The notes: generated by a model from the letters alone, not told the origin. A stretch of 64,000 nt of DNA from Paenibacillus barengoltzii NBRC 101215 (GCF_004000745.1 NZ_BILV01000017.1:19122-83121), one strand, 5' to 3'; shown: positions 7,069 to 16,003, counted from the first letter of the stretch. Translations and numbers: made by a program.

Positions 7069-8433
7069 TTATATGCTCTTCTTTAGCTTGCTGATTAAAT
7101 CCTCATATGTATCGATAACTTGGGGCGATGCAAAGCTTCGGTACCGCTCGAATAACTCTACATATCGGACCATCACGGCGCGATGCGAATTGTTTAATTG
7201 ATTAAACTGTTCCAAACTTTTGATTAAGCAGCTAAACCCCTCCGGGTACTTACCTCGGCAGAGATGATAGTCGGCTAACTCGAGATAAAGTTGAGATATC
7301 CGATCCAGAATAAGCTGCGGGCTATACATTCCCGTATTCAAGGGCGGATGATCTAAAGCCGCTAAATCTTCTTGAAACTGTTCAAGGATATGATCAATCG
7401 AGAAGTCATATTGGTTGGCGTTCCTCACCAGATTGAAGATCATGAGAATCTTGTCTTCTTCTCTGCTGTGGCAGTAGGTGACATACTCATCGAGTACCGT
7501 AATATCCCCGGAAGAAAGCCGGGTAAGAAGCGTGTTGGCATAGGCCCACTCACTAAATAACTTCTTCCAACGCAACGTCTCTGCATCATTCTCCTGCACC
7601 CAACTGAGATCTCGGTAGTGTTGGATATCCAACAATGCTTGGTCATATTCCCCACGTACGTTATGTACATTTCCAAGCAGCAAATAGGAATACGCCAAAT
7701 AGTAAAATAAAGGTCGCGTCGTCTTCCGATGCAAGATTCTACGCTTATGCTCCGAGAAATAGTACACTTTGGCCTTTTGCTCCAATCGTTGCACAATGCT
7801 CTCCACCCGATCCCAGCGGTTTAGGGCACGATAGGTATTCGCCAGATCCCTTAACGCATCGAGTTGACTGGCTTCATCCAGACGCTCGACATACGGCTCG
7901 AATTGGATCGCCGCCTGGTAGTTTTGATCCTGATTCGTCCCTTGACCGATCAGGAAGAGGCGGTATTGACAAAGCGCTAACCGCTCGGAGTGCTGTTTCC
8001 GCTCAGTCATCGCCACATTTTCGTATAAGATTCCAGCGGCTTCATATTGGCCCTTCTCGTACAGCTCTTCAGCTAAATCAAATAAAAGCTGAGCGTAAAG
8101 CGGGTTGTCCAACAATAATCCGACGATTTCCCGAATGCGATCCAGCTGGCCTAACTCCGCACAGTTATGGATTAATGGTTTGACTCTGCGCCAATCCGGG
8201 TCCTTTTCATGCAAATACTCGCTGATGTAAGTTTTATAGAAATAGCCTCTCGGATATCCCAGCACCATAGTAATCCGTTCTAATTGATCTACCGCCAGCG
8301 GACGGTTTCCGTTCAATATGGAGCTTAACGTCCCCGGGTTTAGTTCAAACTGCTTGGCCAATTGAGTGAGATTTAGATTCTGTCGCACCATATATTCTTC
8401 TATGGCAGCAACAATAGTGGCACGCGATTTCAA
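7069..8433 (-). CDS. RRNPP-type HTH + TPR regulator, orphan paralogue
   Basis: The 454 residue protein has the same plan as the receptor at 3626-5020. An N-terminal helix-turn-helix (LNLTQLAKQFELNPGTLSSI, then LNGNRPL) comes first, then TPR-like helices, and near-identical landmarks such as NCAELGQLDRI, ERKQHSERLALCQYRLF and the C-terminal ELFERYRSFASPQV. The two are clearly paralogues. Unlike its sister it has no small signal-peptide gene at its 3' end: only 26 bases separate the stop codon from the terminator. It may respond to the peptide of the first system, to another peptide encoded elsewhere, or be constitutive. A start with GAGGGGG upstream is used. Confidence 0.85.
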   Translation of the reverse strand: MKSRATIVAAIEEYMVRQNLNLTQLAKQFELNPGTLSSILNGNRPLAVDQLERITMVLGYPRGYFYKTYISEYLHEKDPDWRRVKPLIHNCAELGQLDRIREIVGLLLDNPLYAQLLFDLAEELYEKGQYEAAGILYENVAMTERKQHSERLALCQYRLFLIGQGTNQDQNYQAAIQFEPYVERLDEASQLDALRDLANTYRALNRWDRVESIVQRLEQKAKVYYFSEHKRRILHRKTTRPLFYYLAYSYLLLGNVHNVRGEYDQALLDIQHYRDLSWVQENDAETLRWKKLFSEWAYANTLLTRLSSGDITVLDEYVTYCHSREEDKILMIFNLVRNANQYDFSIDHILEQFQEDLAALDHPPLNTGMYSPQLILDRISQLYLELADYHLCRGKYPEGFSCLIKSLEQFNQLNNSHRAVMVRYVELFERYRSFASPQVIDTYEDLISKLKKSI

Positions 8434-8748
8434 TGGAATCCCCCTCTAATTTGCAAAAAAAACTATTCATCCATGATTTTAGGGGATTATGTCTAATTCG
8501 AATAAAATGGAAATATCTGCAACCCCGATCCGTTCAACAAGACCACTCCTCACCACTCGAAATGAGATAAAATCAACCATCACAAAGGAATGGTTCAGAT
8601 TTCTATCTTCAATCTAATATTCCCCTCGAAATTTGTCAATAATATGCAGTAAAGAACTTATAAATTCTTTTTGATAAAAATTTGAACTTAAGATGCTCTG
8701 CAGTTCGCCCCTCCGCTTGGACTAAACTTAATACGAGAGGTGGCCGCT
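8434..8748. other. AT-rich divergent intergenic region
   Basis: About 315 bases separate the orphan receptor (minus) from the XRE regulator (plus). The region is much more AT-rich than the genes and must hold both promoters. I see no convincing open frame, RNA gene or long repeat in it, and could not assign the promoters with confidence. Confidence 0.6.
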
Positions 8749-9078
8749 ATGGATGTAGCAAAGCAGGTCGGAAAAAACGTCAGATACTATCGCAAGCTCA
8801 AAGGGCTGACCCAGGAACAGCTGGCCGAGTCGACGGAAACGTACGGCTCCTATATCGGACGGTTGGAACGCGGGGAGCAGAACGTGCAGCTCGAAACGCT
8901 GCATAAAATTGCCGATGCCCTGCAGATCAGCGTATATGCTCTATTTCGCAATCCAGGGTACGACGAGCTCCAGGACCAAACTTGGATTTGGCAGATCGTG
9001 CAATTGTTGCAGGAGCAGCCAGCCGAGGAGCAAGCGCGCGCGTACCGTGTGCTGAAGGAAATGTTTCGTCAAAAATAA
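8749..9078 (+). CDS. XRE-family transcriptional regulator
   Basis: A 109 residue protein whose first 65 residues are a classic Cro/C1-type helix-turn-helix: RYYRKLKGLTQEQLAES, then YGSYIGRLERGEQNV, then TLHKIADALQIS. The C-terminal 40 residues are a short helical tail (QIVQLLQEQPAEEQARAYRVL), similar in plan to SinR-like repressors with a dimerisation helix. The ATG at 8749 is chosen because GAGAGGTGG lies just upstream; an in-frame GTG at 8740 overlaps that ribosome site. It is monocistronic, divergent from the orphan receptor, and ends in a bidirectional terminator. Its targets are unknown. Confidence 0.85.
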   Translation: MDVAKQVGKNVRYYRKLKGLTQEQLAESTETYGSYIGRLERGEQNVQLETLHKIADALQISVYALFRNPGYDELQDQTWIWQIVQLLQEQPAEEQARAYRVLKEMFRQK

Positions 9079-9120
9079 AAGGGTTTAAAACGGAATCAAT
9101 CCGCTTTAAACCCTTTATTT
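9078..9120. terminator. Bidirectional terminator
   Basis: AAAGGGTTTAAA-CGG pairs with CCG-TTTAAACCCTTT around a 7 base loop, with A-rich and T-rich flanks on both sides. It lies between the convergent XRE and SGNH hydrolase genes and overlaps the XRE stop codon. Confidence 0.85.
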
Positions 9121-9130
9121 TTTGTTTAGA

Positions 9131-9781
9131 TTATTCCCACAATCCGCTTCGTTCTGCGACTTCCAACCATCGTTTGGCGATGAGATCGTGGCCCGCAGCC
9201 GTTGGATGGACGCCGTCCCAGATCCAGTAAGCAGCCTCAGCTTGTTCCGTCGCCGCATCAAACGCGTCCTGCAACGGAACATGCACCGCACCAAACTCCT
9301 CAGCCAATTGGCGCACGATATCCTGGTACCTGCCTATCAGGTGCTTCCACTCGGTCCATTTTTCCGCGGTAGCTCCGGTATTCAAAATAAACGGCTCGCA
9401 TAACACCAGTTTGGTGTTCGGCATTACTTCCTTCGTCTCCTCCAGCAAGTGACGATACACCCGCTCAAACCGATCCGTCGCCCCGCTAGGTTCGCCGTTC
9501 ATTTGCCTCCAGGCATCATTCACGCCGATCAACAGGCTAATGACGTCCGGCTTCAGACTGATCGCATCCTCGTTCCATCTTGCGTAAACATCGGACACCC
9601 GATCCCCACTCACGCCCCGGTTTATGAAGTTCGGTTGCAAATGGGCATATTCATGACCTAGCTTCGCCGCGATAATATAGGCATAACTGTGACCCAGAAT
9701 ATGGTTCAAATCCGTACCGCGATCCCGATTTCCGTCTGTAATGGAATCCCCCTGGAACAACAAGGTCAACTGCTTTTTCAT
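9131..9781 (-). CDS. SGNH/GDSL-family esterase or hydrolase
   Basis: All four SGNH blocks are visible in 216 residues: block I FQGDSITDG with the nucleophile serine, block II NRGVSGDRV with glycine, block III LIGVNDAWR with asparagine, and block V WDGVHPTAAGH with the catalytic aspartate and histidine. No signal peptide is present, so it is probably cytoplasmic. Relatives deacetylate sugars, xylo-oligosaccharides or cell-wall components; given the many polysaccharide genes in this window, a carbohydrate acetylesterase is plausible, but the substrate is not determined. A ribosome site (GGGAAGAGGGGG) precedes the ATG. Confidence 0.88.
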   Translation of the reverse strand: MKKQLTLLFQGDSITDGNRDRGTDLNHILGHSYAYIIAAKLGHEYAHLQPNFINRGVSGDRVSDVYARWNEDAISLKPDVISLLIGVNDAWRQMNGEPSGATDRFERVYRHLLEETKEVMPNTKLVLCEPFILNTGATAEKWTEWKHLIGRYQDIVRQLAEEFGAVHVPLQDAFDAATEQAEAAYWIWDGVHPTAAGHDLIAKRWLEVAERSGLWE

Positions 9782-10029
9782 GCGATTCCCCCTCTTCCCT
9801 TCGATGATTTCCGTTTCTCATTATAGCTTTGAGAGATAACGGGCCTCCATGAAGAAATTAGTGCAAAAATACAGTTTTCTTCTCGAACTTTAGCCGATTT
9901 TTGATAAATCCCTGCAAAACTGCAGTTATTTTAGACAAAAAATGCCAAAACCGCGAATAGGGCGTATAATTCCTGTACTTTTGCAAGTATTGCACTTAGG
10001 ACAACGATGGGCAGCCGCAGCTGAGCCGT

Positions 10030-10803
10030 CTACTTCACCGCCACAAAAAAGAGCCTAGCCGCATCTTCTACCGCCTCGACCCACTCAAAATCGGCATAGA
10101 TGTGGACCTCGCGGAAGCCGCAGCGCAGCAGCTCGCTCTTCATCCATGCCGGGTCGTACGCCCGTTGGATATGCGTTTCTTCGAACCGACGGTACAGTCC
10201 CGGCCCCTGCTCCTCTTCCCGGGCGAAAATCGTCAAATGATGCTCAATTTCGTTCCGATACGCATCTCGCTCACAAGTCCAGATATACGACACACTCGGC
10301 TCATCCCAAACAAACGGCTGCTCCTCCTCATACCGGATCAACGTGTTGGGATGATGCACATCAAACAGGAATGTCCCTCCCGGCTTCAACCCTTCGTATG
10401 TACGGCGGAAGGTCCGAATGATGTCTTCCTCTTCCAATAAGTAGTTCAAGCAATCGCAAAAAGAAATGACGGCGTCGACCGGCTCCGGCACGGACCACTC
10501 CGTCATATCCTGTTGCACCCAGCGCACGCTGCCCTCGCGGAACAACCGAGCGCCTTGGGGCGTGGTTTCCATTTTACGGCGGGCTACCGCCAGCATGTCA
10601 GCAGACAAATCGATGCCGATCACCTCGAACCCGGCATTCACCAGCGGAATCGTAATGCTGCCGGTCCCGCAGCCGAGATCCACAACCGTCTTTGGCATAC
10701 CGTACCGATCCCAAGCTGTACGGGCGAACCGGATCCAGTCCGGGTAAGGCATGTCCTCCATCAATTCGTCGTACACGTAAGCAAATTTCCGATATGATGC
10801 CAT
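10030..10803 (-). CDS. Class I SAM-dependent methyltransferase (YqeM-like)
   Basis: Motif I VVDLGCGTGSITIPL, the acidic loop EVIGIDLS and the post-motif CDCLNYLLEEEDI identify a Rossmann-fold SAM methyltransferase of 257 residues. In B. subtilis the homologous position, after rsfS, holds yqeM; here cvfB lies in between and the order is otherwise kept. The substrate is unknown. It is the last gene of the yqe cluster and starts 39 bases after the cvfB stop codon. The protein has no membrane segments. Confidence 0.85.
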   Translation of the reverse strand: MASYRKFAYVYDELMEDMPYPDWIRFARTAWDRYGMPKTVVDLGCGTGSITIPLVNAGFEVIGIDLSADMLAVARRKMETTPQGARLFREGSVRWVQQDMTEWSVPEPVDAVISFCDCLNYLLEEEDIIRTFRRTYEGLKPGGTFLFDVHHPNTLIRYEEEQPFVWDEPSVSYIWTCERDAYRNEIEHHLTIFAREEEQGPGLYRRFEETHIQRAYDPAWMKSELLRCGFREVHIYADFEWVEAVEDAARLFFVAVK

Positions 10804-10842
10804 GGGCTCGTCACCGCCTTCTATCTAGTTGCTGCTGCTTTC

Positions 10843-11760
10843 TTAAGCTTCCGGCTGCCCGCGATCATTCGCACCGGCAGCTGGGGACTGCACCAAATAC
10901 GTCCAGTTCTCTTTCTGGACTACCTTGCCTTCCTTCATCAGCTTGCCAAGCGCCCGCTTGAACGCAGACTTGCTGATCGCAAACCGCTGCTTGATCAGAT
11001 CTGGGGGCGTTGCGTCAGAATACGGCATACTTCCGCCCGGTCGACTCTCCAGATAGGCGAGAATGCGCTCCGCATCCTGACCCATGCCGATTTCCTTGCG
11101 CGGCGCCATCGACAGGTTCACACGCCCGTCCTCACGGATATGGGCCACCCGTACCTGCACGCGTTCGCCCAGACGCAGCAAGCGGCTGCGTTCCGTGGCG
11201 TGGATCATGCCAATCGCTCCGAATCCCAGCACGCCGCCTTGGACGACGACAAACGTCCCCATCTGCAGCGGTTTGTAGACGATGGCATCAAGCCATTGGT
11301 TTTTCCACGAGGATGGCGCATGGAAAGCATGGGGAGCCAAATCCTGCTCACCGGCCAGCTTCGCTTTGAGCCGACCTTGTTTGTCATGCTCCATGATGAC
11401 GTACACGTGGTCGCCTACCTGTGGATGCAGCTCCTTCATTTCGGGCAGCTCACGGATCGGCAGCAGCAGCTGACGGCCCAGCCCCATCTCCAGGAAGCAG
11501 CCGAGCCGCGGATGCACATCAGCCACCTCAAGCAGCGCCAGCTCGCCCAGCGTGAGATACGGCTTCTTCATCGTAGCCGCCAAACGGTCCTCCGTATCGT
11601 AGAACAGAAACACCTCAACCGTTTCCCCCGGCTTCACCTGGCGGGTCAGCTCGGAGTAATGGAGCAGTACATCTTGCCCGCCTGCACTCAGAAAATACCC
11701 ATACGGCGATACCTCGCGATCGATCGGTAAAGAGACGATGGTTCCCGCAACCAGACTCAT
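10843..11760 (-). CDS. cvfB: S1-domain RNA-binding protein CvfB
   Basis: CvfB (YitL in B. subtilis) is an RNA-binding protein with several S1-like OB folds and a C-terminal winged helix. Here an N-terminal OB (LVAGTIVSLPIDREVSPYG), two more S1-like units and the final winged helix (SKSAFKRALGKLMKEGKVV) are all recognisable in 305 residues. The ATG at 11760 overlaps the rsfS stop as ATGA and is chosen over an in-frame start 30 bases upstream. Placement inside the yqe cluster suggests coupling to ribosome assembly or translation genes. Confidence 0.88.
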   Translation of the reverse strand: MSLVAGTIVSLPIDREVSPYGYFLSAGGQDVLLHYSELTRQVKPGETVEVFLFYDTEDRLAATMKKPYLTLGELALLEVADVHPRLGCFLEMGLGRQLLLPIRELPEMKELHPQVGDHVYVIMEHDKQGRLKAKLAGEQDLAPHAFHAPSSWKNQWLDAIVYKPLQMGTFVVVQGGVLGFGAIGMIHATERSRLLRLGERVQVRVAHIREDGRVNLSMAPRKEIGMGQDAERILAYLESRPGGSMPYSDATPPDLIKQRFAISKSAFKRALGKLMKEGKVVQKENWTYLVQSPAAGANDRGQPEA

Positions 11761-12104
11761 ACCGTCTCCACGACCTTGGCATCCGACCAAAGCCGTTCAA
11801 TGTTGTAATACTCACGCTCATCGCGATGGAACACGTGCACAACAACATCGCCCAGATCCATCAGTACCCAGCGAGCAGAATCCAGGCCTTCAATGCCGCG
11901 AATTTGGGCCCCCACCTCATGCGCTCTTTTGCGAATCTCAGTGGCAATCGCCTGCACCTGCGTATCCGAGTTCCCGTGACAAATCACAAAATAGTCCGCG
12001 ATTAAGGAAATCCCTTTCAAATCGAGCGCCACGATGTTCATTGCTTTTTTATCGTCTGCAGCTTGCACTGCCAAGTTCATCAATTCATTGGAACTAATCG
12101 CCAT
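11757..12104 (-). CDS. rsfS: Ribosome silencing factor RsfS
   Basis: RsfS binds ribosomal protein uL14 and blocks joining of the 50S and 30S subunits during starvation. The 115 residue protein has the family core: KAMNIVALDLKGISLIADYFVICHG, the GLDSARWVLMDLGDVVVHVF block and the terminal YNIERLW. It starts directly after the yqeK stop codon (no gap) and overlaps cvfB by 4 bases, so translation is coupled. Confidence 0.95.
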   Translation of the reverse strand: MAISSNELMNLAVQAADDKKAMNIVALDLKGISLIADYFVICHGNSDTQVQAIATEIRKRAHEVGAQIRGIEGLDSARWVLMDLGDVVVHVFHRDEREYYNIERLWSDAKVVETV

Positions 12105-12692
12105 TCATTCAGCCTCCTTAGTTTTTCTTCGGTTTACGATCAAATCATTACGTGCCAATACCGTCAAAGGAAAGATCGGCTTCCCCTTCTCCAGCAAAAA
12201 AGATATCGTTGAGTCAAACCCTGCGATCAGCGCATCATCCAAACTCGTTTTCGCCAGCTCGCGAATCCGCTCCACACCCGGGAATTCGCGCCCCGGTTCG
12301 ATGTAATCGGCCAGACAGACGATTTTGTCCAGCAGCGTCATGCCAACTCGGCCGGAGGTGTGATAACGAATCGCGTTCAGCACCTCTTCATCCTCGATCC
12401 CGTAATCCCGCCGGGAGATGAACGCCCCAACCTCGGCATGCAGCAGCTGTTTGTCGTGGTTTAGCAGCTCGGCATTTAGGCCGTTGTCGCGGATGATCGC
12501 TTCCTGCTCCTCGATTGGCCAAAACTTGGCCAAGTCATGCAGCAGCGCGGCTAAATCCGCCTTGACCGGGTCTGCTCCGTACCTCTTCGCCAGGATGACT
12601 GCACTCTCCATCACGCCCTCAACATGCTTCCAGCGCTTGGCGGGCATCCCTGCCGAGACGGAGGCGATCAGTTCTTCACGGCTGTAACCCAT
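12105..12692 (-). CDS. yqeK: HD-domain nucleotide hydrolase YqeK
   Basis: YqeK proteins are HD-fold enzymes that cleave diadenosine tetraphosphate symmetrically to ADP. The 195 residue protein has the metal-binding HD signature LLHDLAKFWP, preceded by RWKHVEGVMESA, and the later RYHTSGRVGMTLLDKIVCLADYIEP. It overlaps nadD by 17 bases and abuts rsfS, in the conserved nadD-yqeK-rsfS order. Confidence 0.93.
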   Translation of the reverse strand: MGYSREELIASVSAGMPAKRWKHVEGVMESAVILAKRYGADPVKADLAALLHDLAKFWPIEEQEAIIRDNGLNAELLNHDKQLLHAEVGAFISRRDYGIEDEEVLNAIRYHTSGRVGMTLLDKIVCLADYIEPGREFPGVERIRELAKTSLDDALIAGFDSTISFLLEKGKPIFPLTVLARNDLIVNRRKTKEAE

Positions 12693-13269
12693 ACAATCCG
12701 CTCCTTGTCATATATTCATACACGGCATCCGGAACCATATATCTGACCGAACGTCCGGCAGATAATCGGCTGCGAATCAGGCTTGAAGAAATATCAACAA
12801 GCGGCATCTCCGCGAGCTGTACCGCCTCCTGAATAAACGGAGGCAGCGCGTCCAGCTCCAGGAAGCTTCCGGGGCGCTGCAGCCCGATAAACGAAATCAT
12901 CCCGGCCAAATCCTCAATCCCTTCCCACTTCGGAAGGTAATTCACCATATCGGCCCCGATAATAAAATAAAACTCCAGATCGGGGTGCAATGCGCGCAAC
13001 TCCCGGATCGTATCTACCGTGTAGGACACACCGCCGCGGCGCAGCTCGATATCCAGCGGCTTAAAGGCAGGATTGCTGCCTATCGCCGCCTCGACCATCT
13101 CCAGCCGCTGCTGGCCGCTCACGCCGGCCTGATGTTTATGCGGAGGGATATGGGAGGGCATAAACCAGACCTCTTCCAGATGGTATTGTTCTCTGGCCGC
13201 CTCCGCCGCCAATAGATGGCCGAGGTGAATCGGGTCAAACGCCCCGCCCATAATTCCGACTTTCTTCAT
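12676..13269 (-). CDS. nadD: Nicotinate-nucleotide adenylyltransferase
   Basis: NadD forms nicotinic acid adenine dinucleotide from NaMN and ATP in NAD synthesis. The nucleotidyltransferase motif GGAFDPIHLGHL is at residues 9-20, MPSHIPPHK follows, and the C-terminal ISSSLIRSRL motif is intact. Length is 197 residues, normal for the family. GGAGG lies 9 bases before the ATG. Confidence 0.96.
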   Translation of the reverse strand: MKKVGIMGGAFDPIHLGHLLAAEAAREQYHLEEVWFMPSHIPPHKHQAGVSGQQRLEMVEAAIGSNPAFKPLDIELRRGGVSYTVDTIRELRALHPDLEFYFIIGADMVNYLPKWEGIEDLAGMISFIGLQRPGSFLELDALPPFIQEAVQLAEMPLVDISSSLIRSRLSAGRSVRYMVPDAVYEYMTRSGLYGLQP

Positions 13270-13358
13270 TATGCGTTGCCTCCAACAACCTTTACATGAA
13301 GCCTTTTCTAAAGGTTAGTTTTCTCATGTGCACAATCTGCTTCAGCCTCATCTTAGAC

Positions 13359-13649
13359 TTAAGGCAGCTCGATTTGCTTATACTCCCGAGACTCCTTATA
13401 TAAAACGATCGTCCGGCCGATCAGCTGCACCAGCTCAGCTCCGGCGCCTGCCGCCAGCTCCTCCGCGATTTCCTGCGGATCGTCCAAGTTATTGTTGAGC
13501 ACGGAGATTTTGATGAGTTCCCGGCGTTCCAGTGCTTCCGAGATTTGTTTAATCATATGCTCGTTGGTGCCGCCTTTGCCCACTTGAAAAATCGGCTGCA
13601 GTCCGTGCGCTAAACTGCGCAAATAACGTTTTTGCTTTCCGGTTAACAT
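13359..13649 (-). CDS. yhbY: YhbY-family CRM-domain ribosome assembly protein
   Basis: YhbY (YqeI) is a single CRM RNA-binding domain protein that binds pre-50S particles. The start MLTGKQKRYLRSLAH is the normal family N-terminus, followed by IFQVGKGG, the typical GxxG-type loop, and LVQLIGRTIVLYKES at the end. The ATG at 13649 gives 96 residues; an upstream in-frame ATG at 13673 adds eight residues but has no ribosome site. It lies between aroE and nadD as in Bacillus. Confidence 0.93.
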   Translation of the reverse strand: MLTGKQKRYLRSLAHGLQPIFQVGKGGTNEHMIKQISEALERRELIKISVLNNNLDDPQEIAEELAAGAGAELVQLIGRTIVLYKESREYKQIELP

Positions 13650-13694
13650 GTCGTATTCAAGACCCCTTAACATTCAATTATGCGATAACTTGCG

Positions 13695-14600
13695 TTATTG
13701 ATTCATGCTCTCCAAGACCGCTGCCCGCATCGCATCCACCGGCGCTGTCAAGCCAGTCCAATGCTCAAATGCGTAAGCCCCCTGGTAAATGAACATCCCC
13801 AGCCCGCTGTGAATCGTGCAGCCTTTCGCCTCAGCTTGCACCAGCAGCTCGGTCTTTAGCGGATTGTAGATGAGATCGCTGACCACGATCCCTTCCGGGA
13901 TGAGTCGCATATCCAACGGACAGTCGCTCACGTGCGGATGCATGCCAACGGAGGTGGTGTTAATGATCAGGTCCACTTCCGGCAGCACCTCAGCCAGTTC
14001 CTCCATGCTGCAGCCGGTTAAGTTGCCAAGCTGGGACCATTCTGCGGCCAGTTCCTGTGCTTTCGCCGCCGTGCGGTTGGCGATCGTCACCCTCCCCGGC
14101 GCCTCCTGAAGCAGCGCGTACACAATGCCTCGGGCGGCACCGCCGCAGCCCAACACCAGCACACGCTTGCCCTTTAGCTCAGGAGCGGCCTCCTCCTTCA
14201 GCGAGCGGATATACCCGATGCCGTCAGTATTGTAACCGGTAAGTACGCCGCCGTCATTGACGATCGTGTTTACCGCCCCGATCAGCCGCGCGCCTTCGTC
14301 GATGTGGTCCAAGTAGTTCATCACTTCCACCTTATGCGGAACCGTGACATTGATGCCTCGGAACCCCAATGCGCGAATGCCCCGGATGGCTTCCTCTAAC
14401 CGATTCCCTTTGACATGAAACGGAAGGTAAGCCCCTGTAAGCCCGCAGGCTTGCAAGGCGGTGGTATGCATCACCGGCGATTTGGAATGCTGGATCGGAT
14501 CGCCGATAACGCCGAGCAGCAACGGTTGTTTCGTGCTTTCGTACTCACTTGCCTGTGCCTCTCCCCGTTTTTCGTGATTCGCCTGCTCTCGATCTCCCAT
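13695..14600 (-). CDS. aroE: Shikimate dehydrogenase
   Basis: AroE reduces 3-dehydroshikimate with NADPH in aromatic amino-acid synthesis. Motifs are intact: shikimate-binding GDPIQHSKSPVMH, the catalytic NVTVPHK lysine, GYNTDGIGY, the nucleotide loop VLGCGGAARGI, NRT for NADPH and the C-terminal GMFIYQGAYAFEHWTG. At 301 residues it carries a hydrophilic N-terminal extension of about 25 residues. GGAGGAG precedes the ATG. A repeat-rich gap of 275 bases separates it from yqeH upstream. Confidence 0.96.
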   Translation of the reverse strand: MGDREQANHEKRGEAQASEYESTKQPLLLGVIGDPIQHSKSPVMHTTALQACGLTGAYLPFHVKGNRLEEAIRGIRALGFRGINVTVPHKVEVMNYLDHIDEGARLIGAVNTIVNDGGVLTGYNTDGIGYIRSLKEEAAPELKGKRVLVLGCGGAARGIVYALLQEAPGRVTIANRTAAKAQELAAEWSQLGNLTGCSMEELAEVLPEVDLIINTTSVGMHPHVSDCPLDMRLIPEGIVVSDLIYNPLKTELLVQAEAKGCTIHSGLGMFIYQGAYAFEHWTGLTAPVDAMRAAVLESMNQ

Positions 14601-14626
14601 CGGTTCTCCTCCTGCTCACCAAACTT

Positions 14627-14800
14627 TTCGAATCATAACGGTCCAAATGGGCCATATTTCCTCTCAAGTCCGTTATGACTCAAAAATAGCGGTAAATTAT
14701 GGCCTTATTCCACCTGAAATCACCACATCCGCCCGACTCCAGTCCATGCTTCAAAAATAACGCCCATAATGTCCGCTATTTTGATTCATCCTTACGTTTT
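14627..14800. repeat. Intergenic palindromic repeats between yqeH and aroE
   Basis: The 275 base gap contains two copies of one element in opposite orientation: CAAAAATAGCGG..ATTATGG.. (14682-14709) and its inverted relative ending in CCGCTATTTTGA (about 14752-14786), plus fragments with CATAACGG and CCGTTATG at 14634-14677. The same core AAAATAGCGGTAAA..ATGGCCTTATT occurs at 63753-63780, so this is a dispersed intergenic repeat family. No gene is seen in the gap. Confidence 0.6.
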
Positions 14801-14875
14801 CCATGCAATAGCGCCATTTATTACAAAGCTGGCCCTGCCTTCCCGCAATGCCAGCGTCCGCTCTACCATGCAACC

Positions 14876-16003
14876 CTAGATCAACGACGGCCGAACGAGC
14901 ACCTTCACGCCTTTCGGCACATGCATTGCGACGACCGCACCGACATCGTTATTGATTTTGATCCAGCCTAGGCCGGAAATAAAGACATCGCTTCGGCTGC
15001 CCTTCGGAATCCGGAATTCATGGCGCGTCCATTCCGGCAACGCTTCAATACGCTCCTTGCTCGGAGGTGACAGTAATTCCCCGGCATGCTCTGCGAACAG
15101 CTCGTCTGCCCGCGCCAGCTTCGTGCGGTGAATGGGTACCCGGCCGCTGACGAAACAAGTGAACGATTGACGCTCCCCTTGAATGAAATCAAACCGGCCA
15201 AAGCCGCCAAAAAAGAGTGTCTGTCCCTCATTCAGCTGGTACACCGCCGGCTTCAACGGCTTGTCCGGCATGATCACCCCTAAATCAGATGGAGCCACCA
15301 ACTCGCTGTAGCGAGACGGATACACAATCCCCGGGGTATCGATAATCGCCCGGCCATCATCCAACGGAATGTGCACCATATCCAGCGTCGTGCCTGGATA
15401 ACGCGAAACGGTCAACTCCTGATCCAGATCGCTGTAGTCCCGAATCAACCGATTGATCAGCGTTGATTTGCCTACATTCGTTGCGCCAACGACATAGACG
15501 TCCCGATCGCCGCGGCGTGCCGCCACTGCATCTAGCAGCCGGTCGAACCCGCTGTTCTGCTTCGCGCTGCACAGCACGATATCTTCGACTTTCAGCCCCA
15601 AGTCCTTGGCTTCCTTCTGCACCCAGTTGCGAACTTTGTTCCAATTCGTTACTTTCGGCAGCAGATCGATTTTGTTTACCGCCAGCAGCACAGGATTGTT
15701 CCCCACAAACCGCTGCAAGCCGGTAATCACACTGCCGTGAAAATCAAACAGATCCACGATATGGATCACCAGCGCTTCCCTGCTTCCGATCTGCGACAAC
15801 AGCCGCAGGAACTCGTCCTGCTCCACCGTCACCGATGAAGATTCGTTATAGTTCTTGATCCGGAAACAGCGTTGGCAAATCACCGGTTCTTTCGATAAAG
15901 CTTGCTCCGGGACGTACCCCGGTTTACTTGAATCCTGCGTTTGCAGAACAGCGCCGCACCCGCTGCAACGAAGAGCGCCTTCTGCGCCCCGTAATTCCGT
16001 CAT
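14876..16003 (-). CDS. yqeH: Circularly permuted ribosome-assembly GTPase YqeH
   Basis: YqeH is needed for 30S subunit assembly. An N-terminal zinc finger (CSGC and CQRC pairs, roughly residues 13-46) is followed by the permuted G-motif order: G4 NKIDLLP, G5 CSAK, G1 GATNVGKST, then G3 DTPG. The C-terminal domain is present to residue 375. The ATG at 16003 overlaps the yqeG stop as ATGA and has AGGAGG 10 bases upstream; an in-frame ATG 24 bases earlier would lie on that ribosome site and is less likely. Confidence 0.95.
   Translation of the reverse strand: MTELRGAEGALRCSGCGAVLQTQDSSKPGYVPEQALSKEPVICQRCFRIKNYNESSSVTVEQDEFLRLLSQIGSREALVIHIVDLFDFHGSVITGLQRFVGNNPVLLAVNKIDLLPKVTNWNKVRNWVQKEAKDLGLKVEDIVLCSAKQNSGFDRLLDAVAARRGDRDVYVVGATNVGKSTLINRLIRDYSDLDQELTVSRYPGTTLDMVHIPLDDGRAIIDTPGIVYPSRYSELVAPSDLGVIMPDKPLKPAVYQLNEGQTLFFGGFGRFDFIQGERQSFTCFVSGRVPIHRTKLARADELFAEHAGELLSPPSKERIEALPEWTRHEFRIPKGSRSDVFISGLGWIKINNDVGAVVAMHVPKGVKVLVRPSLI

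Noticed and set aside
9782..10029. Possible palindromic elements (TGCAAAACTGCAGTT and similar) between the SGNH hydrolase and methyltransferase genes
   Set aside because: Short AT-rich similarities only; no clear second copy of useful length in the window, and no gene in the gap.
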